From Sulfurovum sp. TSL6 (lineage in GTDB: Bacteria > Campylobacterota > Campylobacteria > Campylobacterales > Sulfurovaceae), in NCBI RefSeq assembly GCF_019972115.1, contig NZ_BPFJ01000003.1:248001-312000 (forward strand): a DNA stretch of 64,000 bases, given 5' to 3'. The translations under genes were made by a program, and so were the position numbers. Under the pieces are notes generated by a model. It had not been told where the DNA came from. It saw nothing but the letters and a program-made list of their open reading frames with translations, and searched no databases. Shown here piece by piece: positions 62,956 through 64,000 of the stretch; position 1 is the stretch's first letter; each line of letters begins with the position of its first letter.

Positions 62956-63837
62956 ATGAAAATCAAATCAAAAGATTTCCAAGTAAAAGAAGGCAAAAGG
63001 GTCAATCTTAAGAAGTGGCCGACAATCGTAAAGCCTGCGTACAAGTCGAAGAAGAAGTACAAAAAACACCTCAAAGAACAGGTAGAAGAGTTAAGTGAAC
63101 TGCAACATCTTCATTACGCATCCGACCACTGTGCGTTGTTGCTGATTTTTCAGGCAATGGACGCAGCCGGTAAGGACGGTGCCATACGGCACGTTATGTC
63201 TGGCGTCAATCCTCAAGGGTGCCAGGTCTTCAGCTTTAAACATCCGAGTGCCACAGAATTGGAGCACGATTTTTTGTGGCGAACCACTCGTAATCTACCC
63301 GAACGTGGCCATATCGGCATCTTTAATCGATCCTATTATGAGGAAGTATTGATCGTTCGTGTGCATCCAGAGATTTTACGCAGCCAAGGGTTTCCGGATG
63401 GGATGTTCGACGAGGAAACGATCTGGCAGAATCGATACCGATCCATCGTGGATTTTGAGAACCATCTCTACCGTAACGGCACGCGGATTATCAAGTTTTT
63501 TCTTCATCTTTCAGAGGAAGAACAGCGAAAGCGTTTTATCGATCGTATCGACGAGCCTGAAAAAAACTGGAAATTCAATTTAGCCGACATTGAAGAGCGG
63601 AAATTCTGGCAACAGTATATGCAGGCCTATGAGTCGTGCCTTAGCGCAACGAGTACAAAAAATTCGCCCTGGTATGTGGTGCCCGCTGACGACAAAAAAA
63701 ATGCCCGTCTCATTATCTCGAGAATTATTCTTGATACGTTCAAGTCCCTCCAAATGCACTACCCCGAAACTGATGCAAAAAGATTGAAGGAGTTGTTGTC
63801 GATACGCCAACGGCTGATGCAGAAAGATCAAAGTTGA
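62956..63837 (+). CDS. ppk2: Polyphosphate kinase 2 (PPK2)
   Basis: 293 aa. PPK2 makes nucleotides from polyphosphate or the reverse. Walker A is [16 protein letters not shown], the lid region is [17 protein letters not shown], and [16 protein letters not shown] and [11 protein letters not shown] are typical. Length and the single domain fit class I or III. AAAGG lies 6 nt before ATG 62956. It starts 11 bp after the YHS gene, so both are in the same metal-controlled unit. Confidence 0.92.
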   Translation: MKIKSKDFQVKEGKRVNLKKWPTIVKPAYKSKKKYKKHLKEQVEELSELQHLHYASDHCALLLIFQAMDAAGKDGAIRHVMSGVNPQGCQVFSFKHPSATELEHDFLWRTTRNLPERGHIGIFNRSYYEEVLIVRVHPEILRSQGFPDGMFDEETIWQNRYRSIVDFENHLYRNGTRIIKFFLHLSEEEQRKRFIDRIDEPEKNWKFNLADIEERKFWQQYMQAYESCLSATSTKNSPWYVVPADDKKNARLIISRIILDTFKSLQMHYPETDAKRLKELLSIRQRLMQKDQS

Positions 63838-63873
63838 TACTGGGTGCGATACATTCGGTCACCCTTCACGTTG

Positions 63874-64000
63874 ATGAAAGCTGCAATACGAATTGCAAAG
63901 CATTATAGTCTTAATGTACCTAAAATAACCAACTTATTTGATGAGGAAGTTTTTACCCGGCTTAAAAAGCTTATTAAACTGCTTGAAGATTGCTTAGTTA
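63874..64000 (+). CDS. Partial hypothetical gene at window end
   Basis: Open frame from ATG 63874 to the window edge: MKAAIRIAKHYSLNVPKITN then LFDEEVFTRLKKLIKLLEDC. Helical and basic; the family is not recognised and only 42 codons are visible. No clear leader. Confidence 0.3.
   Translation, partial: MKAAIRIAKHYSLNVPKITNLFDEEVFTRLKKLIKLLEDCLV

Overview
The window looks like chromosomal DNA of a Campylobacterota (epsilonproteobacterial) chemolithotroph of the Sulfurovum/Sulfurimonas kind. The evidence is moderate-to-low G+C, very tight operons with 4-26 bp overlaps, uvrD-truB-ispE gene order, a single XerH-type recombinase, short-form HisG, and SecDF-YajC next to Lnt. The species assignment is inference from family resemblance; no rRNA gene is present to confirm it.

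Left part (1-35,500) is mostly core genome. Minus-strand housekeeping genes come first: a desaturase cut by the window edge, ispE, truB, a UvrD-type helicase, an SspB-like protein, a class IV PLP enzyme, cysK, pyrC and yidD. Next is a stress cluster (about 11.1-15.7 kb): HPP-family membrane protein, single-domain globin, FmdE-domain protein, a c-type cytochrome with a Spy/CpxP-like tail, two hemerythrins and a cysteine-free Crp/Fnr regulator. Three FNR-type palindromes (TTGAT-N4-ATCAA or one mismatch) sit exactly 41.5 bp upstream of predicted start points in this cluster. The regulator has the matching E-x-x-S-R recognition helix. Then follows a long plus-strand run: yajC-secD-secF, a small membrane protein, ovoA-ovoB (ovothiol), a PBP4-type peptidase with a SPOR domain, dapC, an unknown gene, murC, mutS2, a YfgM-like and a BamB-like protein, xerH, coaX, hisG and a methyltransferase.

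Middle part (35,500-45,240) is accessory. It starts with two almost identical copies of rpsR. After these come single-gene units of unrelated hypothetical proteins, two of them HNH-type nucleases and one a possible membrane effector. They are separated by AT-rich spacers with a recurring palindrome (AAAACCTTATA / TATAAGGTTTT) and a recurring promoter-like block (TTTTTGATATACT). It ends with an IS256-family element inactivated by an amber codon. I read it as a defence-type island, by inference.

Right part (45,240-64,000) is a copper/silver and other heavy-metal resistance island. It holds a CusCBA-type RND pump with a cysteine-motif lipoprotein, a CDF transporter with an unusual metal site, CopA-type multicopper oxidase, CopB, a SHOCT protein, a Met-rich periplasmic protein, a CPH-type P1B ATPase, a YHS protein and PPK2. 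Four promoters share an 11-bp-period direct repeat (GTGTGCA-N4-GTGTGCA), which suggests one response regulator located outside the window. This island also shows much decay: two IS30-family remnants bracketing a G+C-rich foreign block, a broken APC permease, a permease/DUF302 chimera and a truncated secreted-protein gene downstream of the CDF gene.

No CRISPR array, rRNA or tRNA gene was recognised.
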